DNA of 64,000 nt. Origin: Streptomyces sp. GESEQ-4 (GTDB lineage: Bacteria; Actinomycetota; Actinomycetes; Streptomycetales; Streptomycetaceae). The notes under the pieces were generated by a model, which searched no databases, was not told the origin of the DNA, and worked only from the letters and a program-made list of their open reading frames with translations. Where the stretch lies: the NCBI RefSeq assembly GCF_017948455.1, contig NZ_JAFFSU010000033.1:1-64000 (forward strand), given 5' to 3'. The position numbers and the translations under genes are program-made. This document shows positions 43,435 through 52,900 of the stretch, piece after piece (positions within the stretch are counted from its first letter, which is position 1; every line of letters begins with the position of its first letter).

Positions 43435-44472
43435 TCACGCCCCGTCCAGGCGCATCGCCTCCCGCAGGTCGCGCCAGTTTCCGGTGTTTCTGAAGCGGGC
43501 GTGCAGGGCCTTGGTCAGGGTGGTGCGGAACAGGGTGGTTGCCTTGTGGTCGGGGCCTGCCGCGGTGAGGGCGGTGCGGGCGGTGGTCACGGCCTCGTCC
43601 AGGTCTGCGGGGTTTCCCCGGCGGCACAGCGCGAGACTGAGGTTGTTCTGCAACATCGGGGTGAGCCAGTGACTTCGCGGTACGGCCTCGCAGGCCGCGC
43701 GGGCGGTCGTCACGGCCTCGGCCAGGTCGGCCGGGTCCGCGCGCAGTTCGAAGCGTTTGTTCAGGGCGCCGCTCAACCGGTGGAGGTAGATGGCGTGCTC
43801 CTGCGTCCCGGTGGGCACGGTCGCCACCGCCGCCCGCCAGGTGCGGATCACCGGCTCCATGTCGGCGACGGAACCGGACAGTTCCTGCCGCTTCTCGTAG
43901 GCCATGGCCAATTGGTTGAGTGAGTCGGCGCGGTCGGCCGGACTCGCGGAGACGTCGTCGAGGGCGTGCCGGAAGAGTGTGATGGCGTACCGCAGTCCCG
44001 GATCGTCGGCGGACGTGGGCCTGGCCCGCTTCAGGATGTCCGCCGCGGACTGGGTCTTGAACTTGCCGAAGGTCATCCCCGGGATGCGCAGTTGTGCGCG
44101 CAGATCAGGGGGAAGCAGCTCCGGGGCGGTCTGGGCGTACCCCTTCAGGAGCTGCCGGACCCGTGGATCGCGCCGGGCGTGGGGCACGGTCAGCGCGACG
44201 GCCGCCTCCAGGGAGGCCTGGCCCGCCGCCTTGGGCAGGGCGGTGAAACGGAGGTGGTGGATCCCGGCGACGACGACCGCGATCGGCCCCTCGACCGGGG
44301 TGCCACGCACCGCCCGCAGGACCAGGTCGGCATCGCGCAGGGCCTGCGGTTCGAGCACCGGGCCCAGGTCGAAGTCGAGGCGCAGGCTGTCCATCCGGGA
44401 CTTGAGCCGGGCCATGGCGCTCAGGGCCGCGGGATCGTGGACCCAGTCGCCGAGCACGTGGTCGTTGAACAC
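43435..44472 (-). CDS. TPR-like repeat protein, third gene of the CHAT operon
   Basis: This 345-aa protein has a GTG start at 44472, nine bases after the preceding gene's stop. The first 170 residues have no recognised domain (they include RLDFDLGPVLEPQAL and a VAVVVAGIHHLRF strand). The remainder is a series of helical repeats: YAITLFRHALDDVSASPADR, RLSGALNKRFELRADPADLA, and NNLSLALCRRGNPADLDEAV. The LxxALxxRFxxxxDxxDLxEAV pattern is typical of the TPR arrays attached to actinobacterial CHAT proteins, but here no CHAT domain follows. It may be a partner or substrate adaptor of the CHAT protein. Confidence 0.82.
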   Translation of the reverse strand: MFNDHVLGDWVHDPAALSAMARLKSRMDSLRLDFDLGPVLEPQALRDADLVLRAVRGTPVEGPIAVVVAGIHHLRFTALPKAAGQASLEAAVALTVPHARRDPRVRQLLKGYAQTAPELLPPDLRAQLRIPGMTFGKFKTQSAADILKRARPTSADDPGLRYAITLFRHALDDVSASPADRADSLNQLAMAYEKRQELSGSVADMEPVIRTWRAAVATVPTGTQEHAIYLHRLSGALNKRFELRADPADLAEAVTTARAACEAVPRSHWLTPMLQNNLSLALCRRGNPADLDEAVTTARTALTAAGPDHKATTLFRTTLTKALHARFRNTGNWRDLREAMRLDGA

Positions 44473-44481
44473 GTCCGGCTC

Positions 44482-45249
44482 TCAGGCTGGTTCGGGCCCG
44501 GCCAGGTGAACGGGCCTGTGCACGTCCCGGACTCTGGCGAGCAGGGGGAATCCGCCCCTACGGCCGCGCCGGGTGACCTTGGCGCGGACGGTGAGCCCGG
44601 CGAGGACGGGGGTGTCGGCCGGGGCGCGCAGCAGCATGTGAAGCTCCTGGTCGGCGTGGAGATAGCCGGACCTGGGATAGAAGTCCCAGCAGGCCTTGGT
44701 GAATCCGACGCCGGAGGTCGTCAGCGTGGGCACGTACATGGTCTGCGTCAGTGCCTGCTCGTGCGAGGTGCTGAGGTCGAAGACGCTCGGCACGGCCTTG
44801 AAGGACAGCCCGACGACCCGCCGGCTCTCGATCTCCATCGGCAGCTCCTGCACCTCGCGCGGCGACATGTCGATGACGGTGCTGCCCGGCGTCGGTGTGA
44901 GGTCAACCTGGAGGCGGGCGTAGGTGAACGCGCACTCCGGGTGCGCGTGCAGGACGAAGAGCAGCGGTACGTGGTAGGCGGCGGTGCCGGGCGGCAGGTC
45001 GGCGCTCCTCACCTCGGCGGGAGCGGCGCGGGCGACGGCCACCCGGTTCTCGCGGCGCAGGAATCTGAGGTCCTCGTCGCTCACGACCACGGGGGGCTCG
45101 TCGACGTCCCAGTGCGACTGCCCATAGACGTCCTCTCGGGACAACGATCCCGTCCCCGGGGGCGGCGTGGCCTCCCGTAGCATCCCCAGTTCCTCGTGGT
45201 CGGCCTCAAGGTCGAGTTCCACGCCGTAGGTGAAATCGTGCTCGGTCAT
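44482..45249 (-). CDS. Protein of unknown fold, second gene of the CHAT operon
   Basis: This 255-aa soluble protein starts at ATG 45249 (MTEHDFTYGVELDLEADHEE); the earlier TTG 45270 is less likely. The N-terminal 50 residues are acidic. The rest looks beta-rich, with strands such as AYHVPLLFVLHAHPECAFTY and FTKACWDFYPRSGYLHADQE, perhaps a beta-sandwich. No catalytic motif, signal peptide or membrane helix is seen. Position between a putative protease and a TPR protein makes it a candidate protease substrate or effector. I do not recognise a family. Confidence 0.8.
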   Translation of the reverse strand: MTEHDFTYGVELDLEADHEELGMLREATPPPGTGSLSREDVYGQSHWDVDEPPVVVSDEDLRFLRRENRVAVARAAPAEVRSADLPPGTAAYHVPLLFVLHAHPECAFTYARLQVDLTPTPGSTVIDMSPREVQELPMEIESRRVVGLSFKAVPSVFDLSTSHEQALTQTMYVPTLTTSGVGFTKACWDFYPRSGYLHADQELHMLLRAPADTPVLAGLTVRAKVTRRGRRGGFPLLARVRDVHRPVHLAGPEPA

Positions 45250-45304
45250 TGTCACTTCGGTCCGCTCCAAACCTTGTTGTGCGTGTGCGTGCCCTGGGCG
45301 CAGG

Positions 45305-48300
45305 TCACTGCCAGGCGCCGACCAGCTGGAATCCGGCCCAGCGGTCGAACCGCGCCGGGTCGCGCTCCCGCTCCCTCGCCTCCAGGGCGGCGGCGCGCAG
45401 AGCGTCGATCCTGGCGAGACCCTGGCGGCCGATCCCGTCGTAGAACGCCCGCATGATCGTCACCGTGGCGTCGTCCGGCACCTTCCACAGCCCGGCGACC
45501 ACCGAGTCCGCCCCGGCGAACAGCAACGCCCTGGTCAGGCCCATGAGTTCGTCGGCGGCGTCGGTCGCGCTCACGCCGGTCTCGCAGGCGGACAGCGTCA
45601 CCAGGGAGAGGTCCGGGGCACGCAGGCGGATCACGTCCCGCGCGGTGAGGACGCCGCCCCCGGCCAGCACGACGCCCGAGCCGAGCGGATCGTCGGGATC
45701 GAAGCGGGCGTGCGCGGCGAGATGCAGCACCGAGGACCCGGTGAGCGCCCGGCGGACGGCGTCGACGGTGGCCCCGGACCCGAGGGTGAGCCGGGATCCC
45801 GGTGTGCGGGCGAGGAGTTGGGCTTCTTTTCGGGCGCCGGGGAGGTCTCCCGTGGGATCGCCGAAGATCTGCATGCCGTGGGGCTGGGGATGGGGCTCCC
45901 GGAGGCGCGTCCGGTCGTGGCCGCTCCTGTCCCGGCCGCGCAGGAAGGAGCCGCTGGGCAGGACGCCCAAGGGGTTGCGCTCCAGCAGGACTTCACCGCC
46001 TGACCCTCCGGACCGTCCGGTGTGGACGGCGCCGAGCGGGACGTGGTGCAGAAAGCCCGTGGGGCAGACGAGCAGCAGCTCGCCGGGATCGCAGACGCTC
46101 GTCAACAGCTCGCGGACCGGGGCGAGTTGAGCTTGGAACAGATCCTCCGCGTCGGTGGCGAGCAGCCGTACCCGAGCGGCGGCGCCGAAGTTCTGCCGTA
46201 CGAACCGACCCAGTTCGCGGACGTCGGCCGGACGGCTGCGCAGCACCGGCCCCGTGCCGTCGGAGCGCAGCGCGATCACCCCGAGCGTGTGGTCGTCGAG
46301 GAGGACAAGGCTCGCCAGGACGGCCGTACGACCGTCGTCCCCGCCTGACGCCAGGCGGCGCGCGATGTCGGCGGGGTCGGCCGGACTGCCCTGCCGTACC
46401 TGGACGTAGTCCCCGGCGGACGGGGCCCGACGGAGCATCCGGGCCCACAGGTCGTCCAGTTCGCCCTCGGTCTCGCGGTAGGAGTCCCAGAACGCCGGGC
46501 TGCGATCCCCCGGAAGGCCGCGCAGCCTGCGCCGCCTGGCCAGCAGGGTCGCCTCGCGCGCCACGAGTTCGGGCGGAACGCCGGCCGGTGCGGGCAGGTC
46601 GCCCTCGCCGAGGGTGTCGAGGAAGGTGCGGGCCCGCATGGACTCGTGGGCGGCCCAGGCGGCGCGCGCGTGCGAGCCGGTGTTCCCCTCGGCGGCGGCG
46701 CGCTGGAAGTGCAGCCGGGTCAGCTGGGTGAAGGCGGCCATCTGCTCGTTCTGCACGGCGATGCGCTCTTCGGGGTCGGCGGCGTTCGCGCGCAGCTGTC
46801 CGGCGGCGTCGGTGACCATGGTCAGAAGGTGTACGGCGGTGTCGTACTCCCCCGATTCCTGGAGCAGAGCGGCGAGTTCGAGCAGCGCGGGGGTGGCCCC
46901 AGCGGTGTCCGCCACGCGGTGGCGGGTGCCGTCGGAGGCGGTCCAGTCGAGCGGGGTGGCGGTGCTCCCCTCCTGCGGGACACTCGCGTGGACGAGCGCC
47001 TGTTCCAGGTGGTGCCGGGCGTCGCCGCCCAGGGCCTCGCCGATGTCGGGGCGGGCCCGCAGCACCCGGGCGATGTCGAAGTGGTGTGCCGACAACCGGG
47101 CGGCGTTGCCGGTCCGATCGAGCTCCCGGGCACGCACGAAGCAGGCGAGAGCGCTGCGGTGGAAACCGAGCCGGTGCCTGGTCCGGCCGAGCATGGTGAG
47201 CGCCCTGATCAGCGTGTACGGCAGCACGAGCCGGGGATTCTCGTCCTCGGCGAGGTAGACGGCCTCCTGGATCGCGCCGATACCCTCGTCCGTCTCACCG
47301 CGTTCCAGGGCGATATGACTGACGGCGGCGAGGGTGTCGACCTGTGTGCCGGTGGTGGGGTGCGCCGCCTCCGCCGCACGCGCCTCCCGGGTGTACGTCA
47401 GACAGGCCTCGTGGTCGCCGAGCCGGTCGCACACGGTGGCGAGGCTGTGCAGTGTCGAGGCGTACGGGCTGGTCTGCGCGAACAGCCGGTCGTACTCGGT
47501 CTCGCCGATCCCCGCGGCCCGCCGCGCGGTCTCGTCCGCGAGCAGCTGTTCCCGGGCCTGGAGGAGACAGGCCTTGGCTTCCGGCAGCCGGTGCTCGGCC
47601 GTCCGCACCGAGGCGACGGCCGCGTAGGCGTCGGCGAGCATGCGGTCGCGGCCGAGGCCCAGCCGGTGCGGGTCCGGAGTGAAATCCCGGGGCAGGGCGC
47701 GGGCGAGCTGCAACTGCCGCTCGGCCCAGAGGGCCCAGCGGGTGTGGTCCCGGTCCTTGATCCCGTAGTGGTGACCGATGGTCATCGCCTGCATGATCGC
47801 CCGGAACAGCTCGTCGCGCGGCGCGGCGGCGATCCAGGCGGCGGCGCGGCGGTCGTCCTCGGCGACATGGGCGAAGCCGTCCGGGTCGTTGTCCTGGACG
47901 GCGGCGACGAGTCTGCCGCCGTGGCCGCTGCCGGGATCGTCGGAGCCAGCGGGTCGTGAACTCCCTTTCTTCTGGCCGGACTTGCGGGGTCCGCCGATGA
48001 TTCCCAGGGCGCGGAGCACGCCCCCGGCGTCCAGGGAGCCCTCCAGCCGTCCCTGCCTGCCGAACGGCCGGGGCGGGTTCATCCTGTCGAGTGCGGCGAG
48101 GGCCTTGCGCGCGGCCCCGTAGTCCGGGTCCAGTGCGAGGGCCTTCTGGTAGTACGCGCGGGCGCGGTGAGCCCCTGCCCCGCCGCTGCGCAGGCACTCG
48201 CCGATCAGCCACAGCCCCTGCGCGCTGGGCTGGATGGCCACGGACTCCTCGCAGTACGCCTGGGCCAGGTCGTACTTCCGGCGCAGATACCAGACGTCGC

Positions 48301-49870
48301 CGAGGCAGTGCCAGGCGTAACCGTGGTCGGGGTCGAGCGCGATCGCCGCCTCGTACTCACGCTCGGCGTCGTCCAACCGACCCGTGCCGAAGTGCCTTTC
48401 GCCCGCCTTGAAGTGTTCCTCGGCCCGACTGCGGTCCCGCAGCCGCCCCACCTCGACCGCCAGCTCGGGATCGTCCCCGACGAGGTCCCGCGTCGCCTCG
48501 GCGCGCAGCTCCTCGGGGAGCCATTCGACGAACGACGCGAGGAAGTTGGCCTGGAACTCGTCCTGGGACATGCCGGTCGGGTCGAAGCCGCCCCGGCGCG
48601 CGGGCCGGTTCCTCTTCCCGGCGTCGGGGCCCCGGTCGACGTAGATCTTCGTCCGGGGTGTGCGGGGCGTGGTCAGCCTGTCCGGGAGGGGTTCCTGGAA
48701 GGGCTCAAGCCGCTTCAACTCCTCTTTCCAGCGGCCGAGTTCAGGATCACCACCGAGCCCGGCCGCGATGGTGCACAGGAGCGTGAGCGTCTCCACGTCC
48801 TCAGGCCCCGGCGGCTGCCCGAGCAGATCGGTCAGCAACTTCCGGCCCGCGAAGTACAGCCCGCGCTCGAAGCGGCAACGGGCCATCATGTGGACGATCT
48901 CCCGGTCGGCAGGGTTGCCAGGGTCGGCGCGCCGCCGCTCCTCCAGCACGGTGTAGGCCTCCGCCCAGGCACGTCGACGCACCAACTCGTCGCCGAGTGC
49001 GGCCAGCGCGGTGGGTTTCCGGCCGTGCTCGGCAGCGATGCGGTCAGCCTCCCTGGCGCGCTCCAGGGCACGGGGGACGTTCCGGAGCGAGGCCAGCGCG
49101 TCTTTCCGGAGCTGGTCGGCTCTGCGTAACTCGGCCGGCGCCGAAGGCCGGATAGGCCGTACGGGCTGTGCGGGGGACGGGAGTTGAGCCGAGGGCCGCG
49201 CCTGATCTCGCACGCGTTCTCCTCGTACGACCACCCCCCGCTCCACCAGATGCCGCTCCCAGGCCCGCTCCAGCCCAGCCGCCAACGAGGCATCCAGAAC
49301 CGTCAGTTCGGCGAGGGCGGCGCGGACCCCGGGATCGCGGGCCCCGGTGTCGAGGTCGGGCCGGGTGATCGCGGTGGCCAGCCGGGCGAGGGCGGCCAGG
49401 GTCGCGGCGCCCTCGGACCTGCCGGCGGCGTACTCGCGGGCAGCCAGCTGATAGGTGCGGTGGGCTTTACGTTCCTGCCCGACATGGTGCGTGGCGCCGA
49501 TGAGGAAGTAACCGTGGCCCATGAAAAGGTCGTAGCCCTGGATGATCCCTCGGACGGCGCTGGTCCACACGGAGTTCTTCGAGGCGTCGGGCGAGGCGAG
49601 GACGAGGAGGAGCAGTTCCCCCGCCCCCTCGACCGGCGGGGTGGGCTCCTCACCCCCGGCCATCGCCTCCCGCGCGCTGAGCAGCAGCGCGAGCGTGCCG
49701 GTCGCGCGCCAACTGGGGTGGCTGCGGCTGACCTTGCCGTACACGGCCTCCGGATCGCCGAGCAGCGTCAGCTCGGCGACCCAGGTGCGGGCATCGGGTA
49801 GACCGTCTTCGGCGACTCCTGGTATCCGGACCGTGTCCGCCCATGCCTTCGCCAGTGCTCTGCACAACAT
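45305..49870 (-). CDS. Large TPR-CHAT domain protein (putative cysteine protease)
   Basis: This 1521-aa protein has an N-terminal helical region (1-210) and a Pro/Arg-rich linker near 225-245. Many TPR-type helices follow (about 250-1080), with clear TPRs at AEEHFKAGERHFGTGRLDDA and RAYYQKALALDPDYGAARKA. The CHAT domain occupies about 1170-1521. The caspase-like dyad is intact: His1387 in HLAAHARFD and Cys1429 in LSACETG, followed by GLTRALLFAGADSVVAGLWKV. CHAT proteins are caspase-related proteases; some act in bacterial immunity (type III-E CRISPR TPR-CHAT, gasdermin activation). Two unknown genes follow in the same operon. ATG 49870 is the first start. Confidence 0.92.
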   Translation of the reverse strand: MLCRALAKAWADTVRIPGVAEDGLPDARTWVAELTLLGDPEAVYGKVSRSHPSWRATGTLALLLSAREAMAGGEEPTPPVEGAGELLLLVLASPDASKNSVWTSAVRGIIQGYDLFMGHGYFLIGATHHVGQERKAHRTYQLAAREYAAGRSEGAATLAALARLATAITRPDLDTGARDPGVRAALAELTVLDASLAAGLERAWERHLVERGVVVRGERVRDQARPSAQLPSPAQPVRPIRPSAPAELRRADQLRKDALASLRNVPRALERAREADRIAAEHGRKPTALAALGDELVRRRAWAEAYTVLEERRRADPGNPADREIVHMMARCRFERGLYFAGRKLLTDLLGQPPGPEDVETLTLLCTIAAGLGGDPELGRWKEELKRLEPFQEPLPDRLTTPRTPRTKIYVDRGPDAGKRNRPARRGGFDPTGMSQDEFQANFLASFVEWLPEELRAEATRDLVGDDPELAVEVGRLRDRSRAEEHFKAGERHFGTGRLDDAEREYEAAIALDPDHGYAWHCLGDVWYLRRKYDLAQAYCEESVAIQPSAQGLWLIGECLRSGGAGAHRARAYYQKALALDPDYGAARKALAALDRMNPPRPFGRQGRLEGSLDAGGVLRALGIIGGPRKSGQKKGSSRPAGSDDPGSGHGGRLVAAVQDNDPDGFAHVAEDDRRAAAWIAAAPRDELFRAIMQAMTIGHHYGIKDRDHTRWALWAERQLQLARALPRDFTPDPHRLGLGRDRMLADAYAAVASVRTAEHRLPEAKACLLQAREQLLADETARRAAGIGETEYDRLFAQTSPYASTLHSLATVCDRLGDHEACLTYTREARAAEAAHPTTGTQVDTLAAVSHIALERGETDEGIGAIQEAVYLAEDENPRLVLPYTLIRALTMLGRTRHRLGFHRSALACFVRARELDRTGNAARLSAHHFDIARVLRARPDIGEALGGDARHHLEQALVHASVPQEGSTATPLDWTASDGTRHRVADTAGATPALLELAALLQESGEYDTAVHLLTMVTDAAGQLRANAADPEERIAVQNEQMAAFTQLTRLHFQRAAAEGNTGSHARAAWAAHESMRARTFLDTLGEGDLPAPAGVPPELVAREATLLARRRRLRGLPGDRSPAFWDSYRETEGELDDLWARMLRRAPSAGDYVQVRQGSPADPADIARRLASGGDDGRTAVLASLVLLDDHTLGVIALRSDGTGPVLRSRPADVRELGRFVRQNFGAAARVRLLATDAEDLFQAQLAPVRELLTSVCDPGELLLVCPTGFLHHVPLGAVHTGRSGGSGGEVLLERNPLGVLPSGSFLRGRDRSGHDRTRLREPHPQPHGMQIFGDPTGDLPGARKEAQLLARTPGSRLTLGSGATVDAVRRALTGSSVLHLAAHARFDPDDPLGSGVVLAGGGVLTARDVIRLRAPDLSLVTLSACETGVSATDAADELMGLTRALLFAGADSVVAGLWKVPDDATVTIMRAFYDGIGRQGLARIDALRAAALEARERERDPARFDRWAGFQLVGAWQ

Positions 49871-50194
49871 GCGTACCCCGTGGCTGTGCGTCCGTCGACA
49901 CCGTCGTACGACGTTCCGCGCATGATGCCACGCAAGGCTGAGGCCGGAAGCGGGATCCGGCCCGAACTCGCTGGTAAGCGGCCGACGTCACAGTGCGTAC
50001 GGCACGGCTGCGGGAGGCGACCGGTGATTTTCTGCCTGATCCACAGTCAGAGTCCATGGTTGGTGCGCCGCACCGCGAGTATGGGCGAAGCGTGCGCCAA
50101 CCAGACCTGCCGAGAACCGGACACGAGAACGTCTTCGACGTCGTCCGCTGACCCGTGCGGCGATGACATCCGGGGGTCTCGCTATGGTGTGCCG
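49871..50194. promoter_or_regulatory. Divergent gap between the CHAT operon and a VOC gene
   Basis: No gene is supported in these 324 bp. TATGGT at 50183-50188, seven bases before ATG 50195, could be the -10 box of a leaderless VOC transcript. No clear operator dyad was found for the CHAT operon. Confidence 0.45.
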
Positions 50195-50629
50195 ATGTCG
50201 TCGATCAAGCAGTTCCAGGTCACCTTCGACTGCGCGGAACCTGAACGCGTCGCCCGCTTCTGGTGCGAGGTGTTGGGGTACGTCGCACCGCCGCCACCGT
50301 CAGGTTTCGCCACGTGGGACGACTTCAACCGCTCCCTGCCGCCGGAGGATCAGGATTCCTGGTTCGCCTGCAGTGATCCCTCGGGCGTCGGCCCGCGCCT
50401 GTACTTTCAGCGCGTTCCCGAAGGCAAGGTCGTCAAGAACCGCGTGCATCTCGACGTGCGGGCCGGCACCGGGCTCGTGGGCGCAGAGCGCCTCGCCGTG
50501 CTCGAAGCCGAGTGCGCGCGACTGGTCGCCCTCGGCGCGGTACGCGTGCAACTACTGCCTGCCGATGACGAAAACGAGTCGTGCATCGTGATGCAGGACG
50601 TCGAGGGCAACGAGTTCTGTCTCGACTGA
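50195..50629 (+). CDS. VOC family protein
   Basis: This 144-aa vicinal-oxygen-chelate protein begins MSSIKQFQVTFDCAEPERVA, with the characteristic RVARFWCEVLGY and C-terminal DVEGNEFCLD where the metal-ligand Glu usually lies. It resembles the short, single-domain glyoxalase-like proteins common in actinobacteria, and is a close relative in type of the gene at 52505. ATG 50195 is chosen because it fits the domain start and the -10 box; the upstream frame has no family sequence. Substrate unknown. Confidence 0.86.
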   Translation: MSSIKQFQVTFDCAEPERVARFWCEVLGYVAPPPPSGFATWDDFNRSLPPEDQDSWFACSDPSGVGPRLYFQRVPEGKVVKNRVHLDVRAGTGLVGAERLAVLEAECARLVALGAVRVQLLPADDENESCIVMQDVEGNEFCLD

Positions 50630-50707
50630 GGCTGCGCCGGGGTGCATGGGTTCTTCCTCCCCCGGGCATTCCAAGCGGGATGAGTCGGAGGAGGGGGGCG
50701 GCCCGGA

Positions 50708-51205
50708 ATGGACGGGGAGACGGTCATCGCGGCGTGCGCCGTAGCCATCGCCGTGGCATCGTTCGCCGTCTCGGTCTACGAGGTACGCGCGACACGACAG
50801 CACAACCGCCACTCGGTGCGGCCCATACTCCAGTTGCAACGCAGGATGTCCAAGGGACAGAAAGCCGGGATCAGGCTCATCAACGCCGGACTCGGCCCGG
50901 CCGTCGTCCTCAGCTCATCCCTGACGGTGGACGGCGAAGTGGTCGGCATCTGGAACAAGGCCGGCGCGGACCGGGCACGTGAAGGCCTCGTCGCATGGCC
51001 CTACGCCGTGACGTTCACCGAGTCGCAGACCACCATCGCCACCGACTACGAGGAGTTCTTGCTGAGCGTGGACCCGTACGAACCACACGCTCACGCCGAG
51101 TTCATAGACCTCATAACTCGACGCCTGCACCTGGAGATTCGCTACGAGTCCCTCTACGGCGGAGAGAACTTCCACGTGACTCTGCGGCCCCGCACGGAGG
51201 GTTGA
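50708..51205 (+). CDS. Membrane-anchored hypothetical protein
   Basis: This 165-aa protein has one N-terminal membrane helix (about residues 5-24: TVIAACAVAIAVASFAVSVY) followed by a soluble domain of beta-strand character (RPILQLQRR, KAGIRLINAGLGPAVVLSS, LHLEIRYESLYG). The RPxLxxQ/GIRLxNxGxGPA pattern is seen in many actinobacterial and phage-linked proteins of unknown function. GGAGGGGGG precedes ATG 50708. No neighbour gives a functional clue. Confidence 0.75.
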   Translation: MDGETVIAACAVAIAVASFAVSVYEVRATRQHNRHSVRPILQLQRRMSKGQKAGIRLINAGLGPAVVLSSSLTVDGEVVGIWNKAGADRAREGLVAWPYAVTFTESQTTIATDYEEFLLSVDPYEPHAHAEFIDLITRRLHLEIRYESLYGGENFHVTLRPRTEG

Positions 51206-51262
51206 CGGGCCGTCGACTGTGAGACGTAAAGGGACCCAATGATGTTGCCCAGCGGTGCTGTC

Positions 51263-51724
51263 TCAGCGCTGGATGGTGACGATCATCTGTGGCAGCATTC
51301 GGCCGGCGATGGAGCCCGAGGGAACGTTTCCTATGCGGACTGCGCCCATCGCGCGGTAGAAGGGCTCCGCATTCGGGTCCGCGTCGATCGTGAGCTGGGT
51401 GAACCCCAAGTCTCGTCCAGCTGCGACGGTGTGCTCGAACAGCAGGCGGCCGACCCCTTGGCCAATGGCCTGCGGCTCGACGAACATCATGCCCAGAACT
51501 CCTGCGGGTGGCTCTCCCACAAGATTCGTAAAGCCCAGAATGCGACCGTCTCTGTCAGCCACCGTGGTTCGCCGGCGTACGACCTCGTTCGCAGCAACGG
51601 TGAGTTCTTCTCGACACGCTTCCAGGAACTCGGCGTCATAGCCCCAATGCGCCTTGGACCGCAGCGCCAAGTCGGTGAGCACCTCGGCTTCCGTTGCCCG
51701 TGCGGGCCTGATCAGCACGTCCAT
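51263..51724 (-). CDS. GNAT family N-acetyltransferase
   Basis: This 153-aa protein starts MDVLIRPARATEAEVLTDLA behind GGGGGGAC. The acetyl-CoA loop appears as VEPQAIGQGVGRLLFEH (the QxxGxG/A motif), followed by LTIDADPNAEPFYRAMGAV, the usual beta5-alpha5 end. The acceptor is unknown. The start is taken at 51724; the 65 upstream codons are not family-like. Confidence 0.88.
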   Translation of the reverse strand: MDVLIRPARATEAEVLTDLALRSKAHWGYDAEFLEACREELTVAANEVVRRRTTVADRDGRILGFTNLVGEPPAGVLGMMFVEPQAIGQGVGRLLFEHTVAAGRDLGFTQLTIDADPNAEPFYRAMGAVRIGNVPSGSIAGRMLPQMIVTIQR

Positions 51725-51953
51725 CCACGTCCCCCCGCTCAGGTGTAGGTCTTGGCATTTTCTCCCCCTGCAAGCGTGCGGGAACAGTACGCGATGGCCT
51801 CTGGCTGGACAGGACGAGCGTTCAGGAGGCCATGGCTGGAGGTCAGACTTGGTGGCACCGTCGACCGTCCGGATGTGGCTCCCAGCCCGAGCCCGAGCCC
51901 GCAATGAGCGCAACGGCAAGGACCGACGACCCGCCTGTTGCGAGGATCGCCGA

Positions 51954-52424
51954 TCAGGGCGTCACACTCCGAGCAAGCTCACCGTCTCTGTCACCCCACT
52001 GACCAGGCCCCATCGCCCGGTCGAGATAGCAGAACAACACGACCGGCGCCCCGAACGCCTCCGAGTTCAACGCCGCGATCTTCATGGGCCTGTCGGGGGC
52101 GTCGCGCTCGATGCCCAGCGCCTCGTACCGCGGGGCAGCCGCGGCGGAAAAACGGTCCAGATACGGTGAGGCCAGACCGGCCGGATACATCGGATACTCC
52201 CGCTCATCACCCGGGTCACCCGCCAGCGCCCTGGCCGTCGCACGCCTCTTCAGCTCGGCCAAGGGCTCGCCGCTCACGACGTACACATGCCACGGCTGGA
52301 GATTCCCACTCGACGGAGCCCGCGTCGCCGCGGCCAGCACTCGTTCGAGAACATCTCTGGACACCGGCTCATCGCTGAACGCCCGCACAGCCCTGCGACT
52401 GTCCACGGCTTCATACACATCCAC
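51954..52424 (-). pseudogene. C-terminally truncated nitroreductase
   Basis: The 156-aa frame starts at GTG 52424 with the nitroreductase signature SRRAVRAFSDEPVSRDVLER and TRAPSSGNLQPWHVYVVSG (FMN-binding). It runs normally to LDRAMGPGQWGD (about residue 145), then turns into an unrelated 11-residue tail, RDGELARSVTP. Family members are about 220 aa, and the missing third supplies part of the flavin site and dimer interface. The cut, near 51990, looks like a deletion junction. A functional enzyme is unlikely. Confidence 0.8.
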
Positions 52425-52504
52425 GTCTTATCGTCCTCTCACTCCAAGGCGGCCAGCGACACGGGCCAATACCCTGATCACCGACATCACTATCGGGGAG
52501 AGTC

Positions 52505-52900
52505 ATGACAAGTAGGTTCACCGAGTTGGCCGTTGACTGCCACGATCCGGAGAGACTCGCGGCCTTCTGGTGCGAGGTCCTGGACTTCAAGGTGATCGAC
52601 CGGAGCGAAGGCAAGGTCGAGATCGGCTCCTGGGTGCCGACCGTCGAGGATGTCCGGGCCCGCCAGATGCCGCCCACCCTGGTGTTCATCCAGGTGCCCG
52701 AGGACAAGACCGTGAAAAACCGGCTTCACCTCGACGTCAGCCCGATCGACGGCAGTACCGAGAACGAGGTGACCAGACTGCTCGGCCTCGGCGCCACCAA
52801 GACGGACGTGGGCCAAGGCTCAGACCGAAACTGGGTCGTCATGGCAGACCCCGAGGGCAACGAGTTCTGCGTCCTGCGCACCCTGGTACCGCAGAACTAG
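52505..52900 (+). CDS. VOC family protein
   Basis: This 131-aa protein begins MTSRFTELAVDCHDPERLAA with FWCEVLDFKV and ends ADPEGNEFCVLRTL, the standard single-domain glyoxalase-like layout. GGGGAGA precedes ATG 52505. It is similar in type to the protein encoded at 50195, suggesting paralogues. Its stop overlaps the stop of the convergent hydrolase gene by a few bases (TAG shared on both strands). Confidence 0.88.
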   Translation: MTSRFTELAVDCHDPERLAAFWCEVLDFKVIDRSEGKVEIGSWVPTVEDVRARQMPPTLVFIQVPEDKTVKNRLHLDVSPIDGSTENEVTRLLGLGATKTDVGQGSDRNWVVMADPEGNEFCVLRTLVPQN

